A program made the translations under genes and the position numbers. This document shows, one piece after another, positions 42,274 through 51,596 of a stretch of 64,000 nt of DNA (position 1 is its first letter; the number at the start of each line of letters is the position of its first letter). The DNA is taken from contig NZ_JBELOK010000001.1 in assembly GCF_040276085.1 (NCBI RefSeq), forward strand, positions 62,001 to 126,000, given 5' to 3'. Below the pieces are notes generated by a model. It saw only the letters and a program-made list of their open reading frames with translations, made no database searches and was not told the DNA's origin. This DNA comes from Castellaniella sp040276085. GTDB taxonomy: Bacteria; Pseudomonadota; Gammaproteobacteria; Burkholderiales; Burkholderiaceae_B.

Positions 42274-43491
42274 TCAGATGTATCCCTGCTCGCGCCAGCG
42301 TGCCCGCGTCTCGGGGCTGACACCCAGATGGTCCAGCAGCTGCTCTGTATGCGCACCCAGCGCCGGTGCAGCTGATTGAATCCCACCGGGCGTCGCCGAC
42401 AGCTTGGGCACAATGCCGGGTACCTGGCAGGGCGTACCATCTGGCAAAGTGTCTTCAAGAATCATCTCGCGAGCCTGGTAATGCGGATCGGCGGCAATAT
42501 CGGCGATATCGTAGATGCGGCCCGCTGGGATGCGCGCCGCATTCAGCACTTCAAGTGCCTGATCCTGCGTGCGCCCAGCCGCCCACTGGCCGATGGCCGC
42601 ATCGATGCGCGCTATCTGTGCCACCCGGCCAGGATTGTGTGCCAGCACAGGATCCTGGCCCAGATCGTCACGGCCAATTGCCTTCATCAGACGTTGGAAA
42701 ATACTGTCTCCATTGCCGGCAATCAACACATAACCATCCTGGCAGGCATAGGCATTGCTGGGCGCAATACCCGGCAAGCTGCTGCCAGCGGGCTGACGCA
42801 CTTCGCCAAATACGGCGTATTCGGGCAACAGGCTTTCCATCATATTAAAGACGGATTCGTACAAAGCCACGTCAATCATCTGCCCTTCGCCGTCACGATC
42901 ACGCGCACGCAAGGCCAATAAGACACCTATCACTCCATGCAGGGCCGAGAGCGAATCGCCAATCGACACTCCCACGCGTACCGGCGTACGGCCAGGCTCG
43001 CCACTTAAATGGCGTAGCCCACCCATGGCCTCGGCGACCACGCCAAAGCCGGGACGGTCGCGATAAGGCCCGGTTTGGCCATAGCCGGATACCCGCAGCA
43101 TCACCAGCCGTGGATTGATGGCATGCAGATCGCCCCAGCCCAGCCCCCAGGCCTCAAGCGTGCCAGGCTTGAAATTTTCGACAACAACATCACACTCGGC
43201 CACCAACTGCCGAACCAGTGCCTGGATCTCGGGCTGACGCAGATCCAGCGTAACCGACTGCTTGTTGCGCGACTGTACCTGCCACCAGACAGAGGTGCCC
43301 TCATGCAGCAAGCGCCAGTTGCGCAAGGGGTCACCCTGCCCGGGGGGCTCAACCTTGATGATTTCAGCGCCGAACTCGCCCAGCATCTTGGCGGCAAAGG
43401 GCCCGGCAATCAGCTGGCCGAGCTCTAATACGCGGATACCCGCCAGCGGTTTTTGACGCGAAGTGGTGGGAGTAGCGGCGGAAGCGTTCAT
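42274..43491 (-). CDS. CaiB/BaiF-family (class III) CoA-transferase
   Basis: The 405-residue protein is a class III CoA-transferase that moves CoA between acyl-CoA and a free acid. Seen are GIRVLELGQLIAGPFAAKMLGEFGAEIIKVE at the N-terminus, NKQSVTLDLRQPE, VVVENFKPGTLEAWGLG, LRVSGYGQTGPYRDRPGFG and, further on, the region ending PGIVPKLSATPGG. The donor and acceptor cannot be read. It stands alone, 75 bp after the BaiN-like gene's stop and ahead of the gcv promoter, so it is probably its own unit. A start with MNASAAT at 43491 is supported by the following conserved sequence. Confidence 0.9.
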   Translation of the reverse strand: MNASAATPTTSRQKPLAGIRVLELGQLIAGPFAAKMLGEFGAEIIKVEPPGQGDPLRNWRLLHEGTSVWWQVQSRNKQSVTLDLRQPEIQALVRQLVAECDVVVENFKPGTLEAWGLGWGDLHAINPRLVMLRVSGYGQTGPYRDRPGFGVVAEAMGGLRHLSGEPGRTPVRVGVSIGDSLSALHGVIGVLLALRARDRDGEGQMIDVALYESVFNMMESLLPEYAVFGEVRQPAGSSLPGIAPSNAYACQDGYVLIAGNGDSIFQRLMKAIGRDDLGQDPVLAHNPGRVAQIARIDAAIGQWAAGRTQDQALEVLNAARIPAGRIYDIADIAADPHYQAREMILEDTLPDGTPCQVPGIVPKLSATPGGIQSAAPALGAHTEQLLDHLGVSPETRARWREQGYI

Positions 43492-43566
43492 GGCAGATCC
43501 TGAAAAGCAGATGCCGTTGATTCTAGCGCGGCCGCATGCCGCCCCTACGACCAGCGCAGCGTCTTC

Positions 43567-44973
43567 TTATGCCTGGACAGCACCAGATACGAGTGCGCGC
43601 CCGCAGGCCACCCCGGACGCCCAGGCCCACTGAAAGTTGTATCCCCCCAACCAGCCAGTGACGTCCACCGCTTCGCCTATGACGTACAAGCCAGGGCAGC
43701 GCTGCGCCTGCAGGCTGCGTTGATCCAGCTCGGCAGTATCCACACCACCGCGCATGACCTCGGCCTTTTTATAGCCCGCCGTCCCGGTGGGCCATAGTGT
43801 CCAGCCGTGGATGCCTTCGCCCAGGGCGCGCAGATTGCGGTCGGACACATCGGCAAGACGCAGGCTGCCCAGGCTGCCCAGGTTGCCGGCAGCATCTGCC
43901 CCGGAACCCGCGCCGCCCGTGGCTGCAGCCTTGCCCGCCCAAGCAGCACCGCTTTGCGCCAGCCAGGCCTCTGCCAGACGCCGGGGCCAGATGGCAGACA
44001 GGGCCGTCAGCAAGGTTTGGCGGCTGCCCGATTTGGCGGCCACCAAAGCCTCACCCATGGCCTGACCTGGGGCAAGATCGACTCGGATGGGGTCGCCCGG
44101 CTGCCAGTAGCTGGAGATCTGCAGGATGCCGGGCCCGGACAGGCCCCGATGGGTAAACAGCAGATCTTCCAGAAACTCTGCCCGCGCGGAACCCCGCCGA
44201 TGCTTGCGGTTCGCCTGCGAGCGCCTGCCCGCCGCCTTGCCATCTTGCGCAGCCACTGGCGATGAGTCTTCCGATGGAGGCAACGCAAGGTCTTTAGCGC
44301 CCGGGCGCATCTCGTGAGACAGGCAGACCTCCAGGGCTACGCCCGAGAGCGCCGCATACGGCTGCCAGTGCGCCACATCAAAGGTAAGCGGCACCAAAGC
44401 CGGGCGCGGCTCGACGATCTTCAAGCCAAACTGGCGGGCAACACGCAGGCTGAAATCGGTGGCTCCCAGTTGGGGGATCGCCATGCCGCCAGTGGCCAGC
44501 ACCACCTGGGTGGCGGCAATCGGGCCGCTATCCGTATCCAGCACGAAGGCAGCCGCTTCACGGTGAACCGCCTGCACGGTGCAGGGCATGCGCCAGGCCA
44601 CCTGCCCTTGCTGGCACTCGCGTTGCAGCAACTGGATGATGGATTCACTGGAATCGTCGCAAAAGAGCTGGCCGCGGTGTTTCTCGTGCCAGGACACACC
44701 ATGCGTGCGCAGCAGATCCAGAAAGTCCTGTGGCCCATAGCCCCGCAGTGCCGAGCGGCAAAAATCTGGGTTACGCGACAGGAACTGAGCAGGGCCGGCC
44801 CCCAGATTGGTGAAATTACAGCGTCCGCCCCCCGAGATGCGGATTTTTTCGGCCAGACGCTTGGCGTGATCGACCAGCACAACGCGCAGGCCGCGTTGGC
44901 CCGCTACGGCAGCCGCCATCATGCCGGCGGCCCCGGCGCCAATCACTGCAACATCGAATGGGGCGCGGCTCAT
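43567..44973 (-). CDS. BaiN/HI0933-like NAD(P)/FAD-dependent flavoprotein
   Basis: The 468-residue flavoprotein is of the HI0933/YhiN family, with the FAD motif VIGAGAAGMMAAAVAG (residues 9-24), the hallmark KIRISGGGRCNFTN shortly after, ATGGMAIPQLGATDF mid-protein, and the C-terminal GEAVDVTGWLGGYNFQWAWASG. Two regions look inserted: a charged, Arg/Ser-rich segment (about residues 232-265, SSPVAAQDGKAAGRRSQANR...) and a Gly/Ala-rich one (about 347-365). Family function is poorly known; BaiN acts on bile-acid intermediates in gut bacteria but this does not carry over. Predicted cytoplasmic. It is 52 bp upstream-overlapped by nothing, a separate unit between the decarboxylase and the CoA-transferase. 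Confidence 0.88.
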   Translation of the reverse strand: MSRAPFDVAVIGAGAAGMMAAAVAGQRGLRVVLVDHAKRLAEKIRISGGGRCNFTNLGAGPAQFLSRNPDFCRSALRGYGPQDFLDLLRTHGVSWHEKHRGQLFCDDSSESIIQLLQRECQQGQVAWRMPCTVQAVHREAAAFVLDTDSGPIAATQVVLATGGMAIPQLGATDFSLRVARQFGLKIVEPRPALVPLTFDVAHWQPYAALSGVALEVCLSHEMRPGAKDLALPPSEDSSPVAAQDGKAAGRRSQANRKHRRGSARAEFLEDLLFTHRGLSGPGILQISSYWQPGDPIRVDLAPGQAMGEALVAAKSGSRQTLLTALSAIWPRRLAEAWLAQSGAAWAGKAAATGGAGSGADAAGNLGSLGSLRLADVSDRNLRALGEGIHGWTLWPTGTAGYKKAEVMRGGVDTAELDQRSLQAQRCPGLYVIGEAVDVTGWLGGYNFQWAWASGVACGRALVSGAVQA

Positions 44974-45025
44974 GCGGCCCCGCCTGCCGGCACGCCGGAC
45001 TCACTATAACGCACGGCAGGCCATA

Positions 45026-47290
45026 TCAGGAGGTTTCGCGGATGCAATCCACGTAGTAATGGCGCTCGCCCTGGGCGTCGGTTTCGCAGCCCAGGCCATG
45101 GACATCGGTTTCAAAGCCAGGAAACTGCTGATTGAACGCCTGGGTGAACTCCAGATAATCGACGATATCGCGGTTGAAGCGCTCGCCCGGAATCAGCAAG
45201 GGGATGCCCGGCGGATACGGCGTGAGCAGCACCCCGGTGACACGGCCTTCCAGTTGGCCGACGGGTACGCGCTCAACCTCACGGTGCGCCATATGGGCAT
45301 AGGCATCGGCCGGACGCATGGCCGGCACCATGTCGCTAAGATACACCCGTGTCGTGAGGCGGGCAAAATCGTACAGGCGATAGGCTTCGTGGATTTCCTG
45401 ACAGAGATCACGCAAACCCATGTGCTCGTAGCGCTTGTGCGAGCGGCTGAACTCGGGCAATACGCGCCACAGGGGCTGGTTGCGATCGTAGTCGTCCTTG
45501 AACTGTTGCAAGGCGGTCAGCAGGGTGTTCCAGCGGCCTTTGGTGATGCCAATGGTGAAGAGAATGAAAAACGAGTACAAGCCTGTTTTTTCGACCACCA
45601 CACCGTGCTCGACCAAATAGCGTGACACCAGTGCAGCCGGGATCCCGCTTTCGGCAAAAGTGCCCGAGATATCCAGGCCCGGTGTGACGACGGTGGCCTT
45701 GATGGGATCGAGCATGTTGAAGCCTTCGGCGAGATCGCCAAAGCCATGCCACTCGTCGCCGGATCCCAGAATCCAGTCTTCGCGGTTACCGATGCCGTCT
45801 GCCACCAAGCGGTTGGGGCCCCACACTTTGAACCACCAGTCGTTTTTACCGAATTCGGACTCAACCTTGCGCATGGCGCGGCGGAAATCCAGTGCTTCAC
45901 GGATGGATTCTTCGACCAGGGCGGTGCCGCCGGGGGGTTCCATCATGGCCGCAGCCACGTCGCAAGACGCAATGATGGCGTACTGCGGCGATGTGGAGGT
46001 GTGCATCAGAAAGGCTTCGTTGAAGATATTGCGATCGAGGTGGCGGGTTTCAGCATCCTGCACCACGATTTGCGAGGCCTGCGACAGCCCTGCCAGCAAC
46101 TTGTGCGTGGAGTGCGTGGCGTAGATCATGGTGTCGTGGCTGCGCGGACGGTTGGGCCCGATGGCGTGCATGTCCTCGTAGAACTCATGAAATGCGGCAT
46201 GCGGCAGCCAGGCTTCATCAAAGTGCAAGGTGTCGATCTCCGAGCCGAGTTTTTCTTTGATCATCTCGACGTTGTAGATGACGCCGTCATACGTGCTCTG
46301 CGTAATCGACAAAATGCGCGGACGCTTGTTGACAGCCTCGCGGGCAAACGGATTGGCCTCGATCTTTTTGCGAATGTTTTCGGGGTCGAATTCCTCGAGA
46401 GGAATGGGCCCGATGATGCCCAGGTGATTACGCGTAGGCCGCAGAAACACAGGGATTGCACCTGTCATGGTGATGGCATGCAGGATCGACTTGTGACAGT
46501 TGCGATCGACCACCACCACATCACCGGCCGCCACATTGGCGTGCCAGACAATCTTGTTGGAAGTGGAGGTGCCATTGGTGACAAAGAAGCAGTGATCCGC
46601 ATGAAAGATGCGGGCGGCATTGCGCTCGGACTCGGCCACCGGGCCGGTGTGATCGAGCAACTGGCCAAGTTCGTCTACCGCGTTGCACACGTCGGCGCGC
46701 AGCATGTTTTCACCAAAAAACTGGTGGAACATCTGCCCCACCGGGCTTTTCAGAAACGCCACGCCCCCCGAGTGCCCCGGGCAGTGCCACGAGTAAGAGC
46801 CATCCGAGGCGTAATCCAGCAACTCGCGGAAAAACGGCGGCGCCAGGCTATCCAGATAGGCGCGGGCTTCGCGAATGATATGGCGCGCCACAAACTCGGG
46901 GGTGTCCTCGAACATGTGAATAAAGCCATGCAGCTCGCGCAGGATATCGTTGGGAATATGCTGCGACGTGCGGGTTTCGCCATACAGATAGATGGGAATG
47001 TCTTCGTTGCGAAAACGCAGCTCGCCAATAAATGTACGCAGGTTTTTGATGGCATTGGCCACATCCTCGGGCGAGTCTTCGTCAAATTCCTCGTCATCGA
47101 TCGACAAAATGAAGGCACTGGCCCGGCTTTGCTGCTGCGCAAACGAGCTGAGGTCGCCGTAACTGGTAACCCCCAGCACCTCGACACCCTCGGCTTCGAT
47201 GGCCGAAGCCAACGCACGGATACCAAAACCCGACGCATTTTCAGACCGGTAGTCTTCGTCGATGATGACAATGGGAAAGCGAAATTTCAT
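45026..47290 (-). CDS. Orn/Lys/Arg decarboxylase, PLP-dependent (fold III-type group)
   Basis: The 754-residue protein has the three-part layout of biodegradative amino-acid decarboxylases: an N-terminal response-regulator-like wing domain (about 1-130, VIIDEDYRSENASGFGIRAL), a PLP core with SWHCPGHSGGVAFLKSPVG, FVTNGTSTSNKIVWHA, LHFDEAWLPHAAF and the PLP-lysine motif THSTHKLLAGLSQ, and a C-terminal domain with the conserved PYPPGIPLLIPGE. Substrate could be arginine, lysine or ornithine. It is cytosolic and would make a polyamine precursor. Same-strand dcd lies 78 bp upstream and a perfect 8-bp inverted repeat (47329-47336 and 47346-47353) sits between them. The ATG at 47290 is favoured over a longer frame. 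Confidence 0.92.
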   Translation of the reverse strand: MKFRFPIVIIDEDYRSENASGFGIRALASAIEAEGVEVLGVTSYGDLSSFAQQQSRASAFILSIDDEEFDEDSPEDVANAIKNLRTFIGELRFRNEDIPIYLYGETRTSQHIPNDILRELHGFIHMFEDTPEFVARHIIREARAYLDSLAPPFFRELLDYASDGSYSWHCPGHSGGVAFLKSPVGQMFHQFFGENMLRADVCNAVDELGQLLDHTGPVAESERNAARIFHADHCFFVTNGTSTSNKIVWHANVAAGDVVVVDRNCHKSILHAITMTGAIPVFLRPTRNHLGIIGPIPLEEFDPENIRKKIEANPFAREAVNKRPRILSITQSTYDGVIYNVEMIKEKLGSEIDTLHFDEAWLPHAAFHEFYEDMHAIGPNRPRSHDTMIYATHSTHKLLAGLSQASQIVVQDAETRHLDRNIFNEAFLMHTSTSPQYAIIASCDVAAAMMEPPGGTALVEESIREALDFRRAMRKVESEFGKNDWWFKVWGPNRLVADGIGNREDWILGSGDEWHGFGDLAEGFNMLDPIKATVVTPGLDISGTFAESGIPAALVSRYLVEHGVVVEKTGLYSFFILFTIGITKGRWNTLLTALQQFKDDYDRNQPLWRVLPEFSRSHKRYEHMGLRDLCQEIHEAYRLYDFARLTTRVYLSDMVPAMRPADAYAHMAHREVERVPVGQLEGRVTGVLLTPYPPGIPLLIPGERFNRDIVDYLEFTQAFNQQFPGFETDVHGLGCETDAQGERHYYVDCIRETS

Positions 47291-47328
47291 GGCAACCACC
47301 GTGTGGGATGCTTGCGCAGCCCGAAACC

Positions 47329-47353
47329 GCCCTGGCACATGCCTGGCCAGGGC
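47329..47353. repeat. Inverted repeat between dcd and the decarboxylase gene
   Basis: GCCCTGGC and GCCAGGGC form a perfect 8-bp stem with a 9-nt loop. It lies just after the dcd stop. No T-run follows on the minus strand, so it may be a weak terminator or a processing/attenuation hairpin. Confidence 0.4.
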
Positions 47354-47368
47354 TTTAAATGTGAATGA

Positions 47369-47932
47369 TCAGGTGCGCGGCAGCGTCACCCCGTGTTGCC
47401 CCTGATATTTGCCACCCCGATCGGCGTAGGAGGTTTCGCAAACCTCGTCGCTTTCGAAGAACAGCATCTGGGCGCAGCCTTCGCCGGCATAAATTTTGGC
47501 CGGCAGGGGCGTGGTATTGGAAAACTCGAGCGTTACATGGCCTTCCCATTCGGGCTCGAGGGGCGTGACGTTGACGATGATGCCACAACGCGCATAGGTG
47601 CTTTTGCCCAGGCAAATGGTAAGCACGCTGCGCGGGATACGGAAGTATTCGACTGTACGCGCTAATGCAAATGAATTGGGCGGAATAATGCACACATCGC
47701 CTTCAAAATCCACAAACGACCCGGCATCAAAGGATTTGGGATCGACAATCGAGGAATTGATGTTGGTAAAAATCTTGAATTCGCGGGCACAGCGGACATC
47801 ATAGCCATAGCTGCTTGTGCCATAGCTGACAATCTTCTGGCCATTGACGGAGCGCACTTGCCCGGGCTCGAAAGGCTCGATCATGCCGGCTTGCGCCGCA
47901 CCGCGGATCCAACGGTCGTTTTTGATGCTCAT
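47369..47932 (-). CDS. dcd: dCTP deaminase
   Basis: The 187-residue enzyme deaminates dCTP to dUTP, supplying the thymidylate pathway. Motifs are SIKNDRWIR, SSYGYDVRCAREFKIF, FALARTVEYFRIPRSVLTICLGKSTYARCGI (active-site Arg, Ser and Lys region), TPLEPEWEGHVTLEFSNTTPLPAKIYAGEGCAQMLFF with the catalytic Glu. The ATG at 47932 has GAGG 6 nt upstream; the ATG two codons earlier overlaps the ribosome binding site. Confidence 0.95.
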   Translation of the reverse strand: MSIKNDRWIRGAAQAGMIEPFEPGQVRSVNGQKIVSYGTSSYGYDVRCAREFKIFTNINSSIVDPKSFDAGSFVDFEGDVCIIPPNSFALARTVEYFRIPRSVLTICLGKSTYARCGIIVNVTPLEPEWEGHVTLEFSNTTPLPAKIYAGEGCAQMLFFESDEVCETSYADRGGKYQGQHGVTLPRT

Positions 47933-47964
47933 GGACATCCTCTGTTCAGTATTGCGTCATTTTA

Positions 47965-50900
47965 TCAATCCATGGAGAACCAGCGATAGACCAATGCCAA
48001 ACCACTGACCGTACCGGCTGTCACCTCTGCCTGAAGCCCGCGCATCAGGCGATAACTCAAGCGGGCCACCGTGCCGGTTTGTGCCAGGGCCTGCTCCAGG
48101 CTGGCGGTGAGATCCGTGCTCAAGGTTTTGCTGGCCCGCACAAATTGCTGCTCGATGGGGCTTGCTCCTGTATCCAGGCTGCGAACCACACTTTCTACCG
48201 GCAAGATGCTGCCGCTGCTGCCTAGCTCGCCCGAGCGCATACTGAGCTCGTCCAAACCAAAGCGCTTGTAAAAGGGCTCGCCCTTGGACAAAAACGAACT
48301 GCCCACAGACAATAGCAAAGACATGTCCGCTCCACCATTATCAGGCCCATGCCCCAGCAGCAACCAGGTCAGTTTTTCTGTCTCGCTGACATCGGGCTCG
48401 GAGATGAGGTCGATGCGTGGGCGACGGGCGGTACCCACCACTTGCACCCCCGCATGAACCGCCACATCGGTGCGCAGGGCCCGGATATCCAGTACCGGAT
48501 TGGCGATATCACCCTGAAACGTAATCCGGCCACGGCGCAATTGCAGATGTTGACCATAAGCGTTGATCGCGCCACCGCGCGTGCGCAAGGCACCCAGGGC
48601 TGTCAGCTTGTCCCGCGCCCATTGCAGCTGCAGGCTGCCCACCAGGCCCGAATCCAGCCCATAACCTGTGAGATAAAAACGCGGCCCAAGATCAATCTCC
48701 AGATTGGCCTGCATGTCCAGCGAAGGCGCCGCTGGCTTGGGCGCTTCTTTTTCTCCGGCTTTCAGGATCACGACATCGCTGTCGAGCGCCGGAATATTGT
48801 TGAGCATGTCCAGATCAAACCAGCCAGCATCCGCCACGATCTTGCCTTGAAGGCCGATACGCGGCAACGTGGCATCGATATCCAACTGTCCACTGACCAT
48901 CGCGTAGCGATCCGCCCGCTGCAGGAGCGGGTAGCGGTGAAACTGTATCCGTACCGCGCCGGTTTGCTCCAGCAAACTCCATTGCCCGCTAAGCTTGAGG
49001 TAGCCGTTTTGCGCATCTGGATCCTCTGCGATCCATGTTGCCGTGCGCCACTCTTTGGGGGTTACCCGGCGCACCGCAGGAAACCGCAGCTGATCCAGCA
49101 CCACGTTTGTGCCGTCCATATGCGCCTGCAGCGTGCCCTGGATCAGGCGGATCCCCTGATCCAGCATCAGAAAACTCATGTTCTCGCCACGCAAGGGGCC
49201 GCTAAAAGACCAGCGCCCGCCAGGCAGGCTGTGCCCGCGGATATCGGCATGGACGGTGCCGCCGATCTCCATGGAGCCGTCCAGCAGGAGGTTGACCCAT
49301 GCCAGATCTTCGGACTCGGCCTGGACGTGGATGTGCTTTTCGTCTTGCATGGAGATGCCAAAACCACCACTGGCGGTGCGGCGGATGGGCGTATCAGCCT
49401 GAATCCGCATCTTGCCCATATCGCGGGTAGCCACCTGCACGTCCATGGACGCCTTGCTGTTGCCACCACCGCCAGGCTGAATAACGAGATCAGCCCGGGC
49501 AGTCTCGAGCCCCAACTGAATGGGGATGTCGCCCGGTACCAGCAAATCGCCATCCAGACGCACCAGATGGATCGCACCTTCGAGCGCCTTGTCTTGCTTG
49601 AGGTTCCAGTCCAGCGCCATGCGTAACTGGCTATTTTCAGCCTGTTTGGCCAATGCCGTCTCGATACCGCCCTGATCACGCTTGGCCTGGCCCAGCCACG
49701 CCTGCAACTGACTGATCCGCTTGGGTGTAATCACCAGCGGATTGATTTTTCCCTGTGTGTGCCACTGCCCGGCCAAGCCACCAGATTCCTGATGCTGCAG
49801 TTTCAGGAGGATTTCACCCTTGAGCGCAATATCAACAACCCCTTGGCCCACCTGCCACTGCCCATGGGGGTCCAGCCGCACGGCAACAGGCCGCTCAGTG
49901 CGCAGACGGGCCGAGGCATGATCGATTTGGATGCTGGCCACTTGCCCCGCCCAGCCGGCATCCGCCTGCCAGCCGCCCTGGACTTTCAGCTGGACATCCA
50001 CCGGGGCCCGGCCAGGGATATCGGCCTGTGCATCAGGCGGCTGATAGTGTGCCTGCAAGGTGAGCTGATGCTTGGCCACAGAGCCCGAGGTGTCGACCTT
50101 CAGGCGGCCCGTGCCGGGCAAGCCAGGCCAGATGGCTGCCAGCTTCGGGATGTTTGCGTCCACCACCAGTTTGCTCTGATCGGCAGCCAGACCACCGGAT
50201 AGCCGCAGATGATCCGGCCCCAAATCCAGGGCCAGATCCAGGTCGTCCGCGCGCAAACTGAGCCAGTCCAGCGGGCCGGTGGCGGGATCCAGCAGTACCC
50301 CCTGCGCACGGCCCAACTGTCCCAGCCGCACGTGGCCGGACAAAGGCTCGCCATTCCATCGACTGCCCTTGCCCACATCCACAGACAAAGAGACATCTTT
50401 CAACTGGTGGGTGGATGTCAGGTGCAGTGTTCCCGTGGATTGGAGATTAAGCCGTGTCGCGCCCACGTCCCTGGGCAACCAGGGATCCAGCACAAGGTCA
50501 CGGGCAGATAACTGCACGTCCACGGGCCGCACGCCCTGGCTGTCCGCCGCACCAGGCAGCACCTGAAGATCAAGGCCCTCGCTCTCGGACAAGGCCAGAT
50601 GCACCTTGCTGCGACCCAGCGGAAACGCCTGGGAGGGCAGGAGCTCGGCCTCGGCCATCAATGACAGGCCTTCGCCCTCACCCCGGGCTTGCAAATGCAT
50701 CGCATCCAGAGAGCCCGCCAGCTGCAGGTCGAGATCCAGCTGGCAACTGGGTCGGCCCGTGAAATCCGGCGCTCCGGGGGTCTGGCCGGGGGCATCCGCA
50801 ACAGAGCCAGCCGGTGCGTCCTTGGCCGTATGGGTGACTGTGTTTTTTACAGAGGCCGCCTGCTTGTCTTGAACCGGGGCTGTGCGGGTGCCTTGCAGAG

Positions 50901-51582
50901 CAGCCCGCACACACACGGGCGAGCCCGCGGCGCGATCCTGGCCGCGCGCATGCAAATTGAGTTCGAAGGGCCAGGGCGCGGCAAAGCCACGCAAGGCAAG
51001 GTTGCCACTGGCCGATACCAGCGTGCTGCCATGGGCCAGCTGCAGCTGGTTTAAGGCAAGGCTGGCAGTGTCTGCATTGATTGTCAGTGCGGTGGAGACC
51101 CCCAGGATCTGGACAGGCAGCTCGGCACCATCCAGGCGCAGACCCAGACCACCCAACGACAAATGATCCACCTGCACGGTAAGCGGCAAAGCCGGCATCT
51201 TGAATGGTTCGGAAGGGGCTGCATCAGGATCTGACGCTTGCGTCACCACATCGACACGAACCACGGAAAGGTCATTAAGATGCAAACGGCGGTTGAGAAG
51301 CTCGGGCCATAATACCTTCAGGTGCAAACCAGTGACGCGGATGTCGGCCTGCGGCAGCACAATATGCAGGCCATCCACATAAATGCCCTCGCTGAGAGTA
51401 CCCCGCACGCCATGGATCCGACCGTCCAGCTGCCCGACGGCAGTACGCAGTAGCCACTGGGTGCCCGACGTGCTGGCAGCACACCACCAGACCAGGCCCA
51501 CCGCCAGCGCCAAGAGCAGCACCAGCGGCGGCAGAACCCAAAGCCCAAACATGCGCAGACCCCGGGCCAGCGCACGGCGCAT
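47965..51582 (-). CDS. tamB: Translocation and assembly module protein TamB
   Basis: The protein of about 1205 residues is a large inner-membrane-anchored periplasmic protein with an N-terminal membrane helix (LWVLPPLVLLLALAVGLVWW), a long beta-helical body and a conserved DUF490 C-terminal domain (ending in LRGLQAEVTAGTVSGLALVYRWFSMD-like sequence). It works with TamA in outer-membrane protein assembly and anterograde phospholipid transport. The frame extends upstream inside tamA. I chose ATG 51582; TTG 51600, which overlaps the tamA stop (TTGA) and has GGGGA 7 nt before it, is an equally good alternative. A linker rich in Ala, Pro and Asp lies around residues 230-285. The gene is 32 bp from dcd. 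Confidence 0.9.
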   Translation of the reverse strand: MRRALARGLRMFGLWVLPPLVLLLALAVGLVWWCAASTSGTQWLLRTAVGQLDGRIHGVRGTLSEGIYVDGLHIVLPQADIRVTGLHLKVLWPELLNRRLHLNDLSVVRVDVVTQASDPDAAPSEPFKMPALPLTVQVDHLSLGGLGLRLDGAELPVQILGVSTALTINADTASLALNQLQLAHGSTLVSASGNLALRGFAAPWPFELNLHARGQDRAAGSPVCVRAALQGTRTAPVQDKQAASVKNTVTHTAKDAPAGSVADAPGQTPGAPDFTGRPSCQLDLDLQLAGSLDAMHLQARGEGEGLSLMAEAELLPSQAFPLGRSKVHLALSESEGLDLQVLPGAADSQGVRPVDVQLSARDLVLDPWLPRDVGATRLNLQSTGTLHLTSTHQLKDVSLSVDVGKGSRWNGEPLSGHVRLGQLGRAQGVLLDPATGPLDWLSLRADDLDLALDLGPDHLRLSGGLAADQSKLVVDANIPKLAAIWPGLPGTGRLKVDTSGSVAKHQLTLQAHYQPPDAQADIPGRAPVDVQLKVQGGWQADAGWAGQVASIQIDHASARLRTERPVAVRLDPHGQWQVGQGVVDIALKGEILLKLQHQESGGLAGQWHTQGKINPLVITPKRISQLQAWLGQAKRDQGGIETALAKQAENSQLRMALDWNLKQDKALEGAIHLVRLDGDLLVPGDIPIQLGLETARADLVIQPGGGGNSKASMDVQVATRDMGKMRIQADTPIRRTASGGFGISMQDEKHIHVQAESEDLAWVNLLLDGSMEIGGTVHADIRGHSLPGGRWSFSGPLRGENMSFLMLDQGIRLIQGTLQAHMDGTNVVLDQLRFPAVRRVTPKEWRTATWIAEDPDAQNGYLKLSGQWSLLEQTGAVRIQFHRYPLLQRADRYAMVSGQLDIDATLPRIGLQGKIVADAGWFDLDMLNNIPALDSDVVILKAGEKEAPKPAAPSLDMQANLEIDLGPRFYLTGYGLDSGLVGSLQLQWARDKLTALGALRTRGGAINAYGQHLQLRRGRITFQGDIANPVLDIRALRTDVAVHAGVQVVGTARRPRIDLISEPDVSETEKLTWLLLGHGPDNGGADMSLLLSVGSSFLSKGEPFYKRFGLDELSMRSGELGSSGSILPVESVVRSLDTGASPIEQQFVRASKTLSTDLTASLEQALAQTGTVARLSYRLMRGLQAEVTAGTVSGLALVYRWFSMD

Positions 51583-51596
51583 GCGCAACAGCCGGC

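Noticed and set aside
45746..47368. 540-codon open frame antisense to the decarboxylase gene
   Set aside because: It mirrors the codon structure of the strongly supported PLP decarboxylase and encodes no recognisable motif; long antisense frames are common in GC-rich genes.
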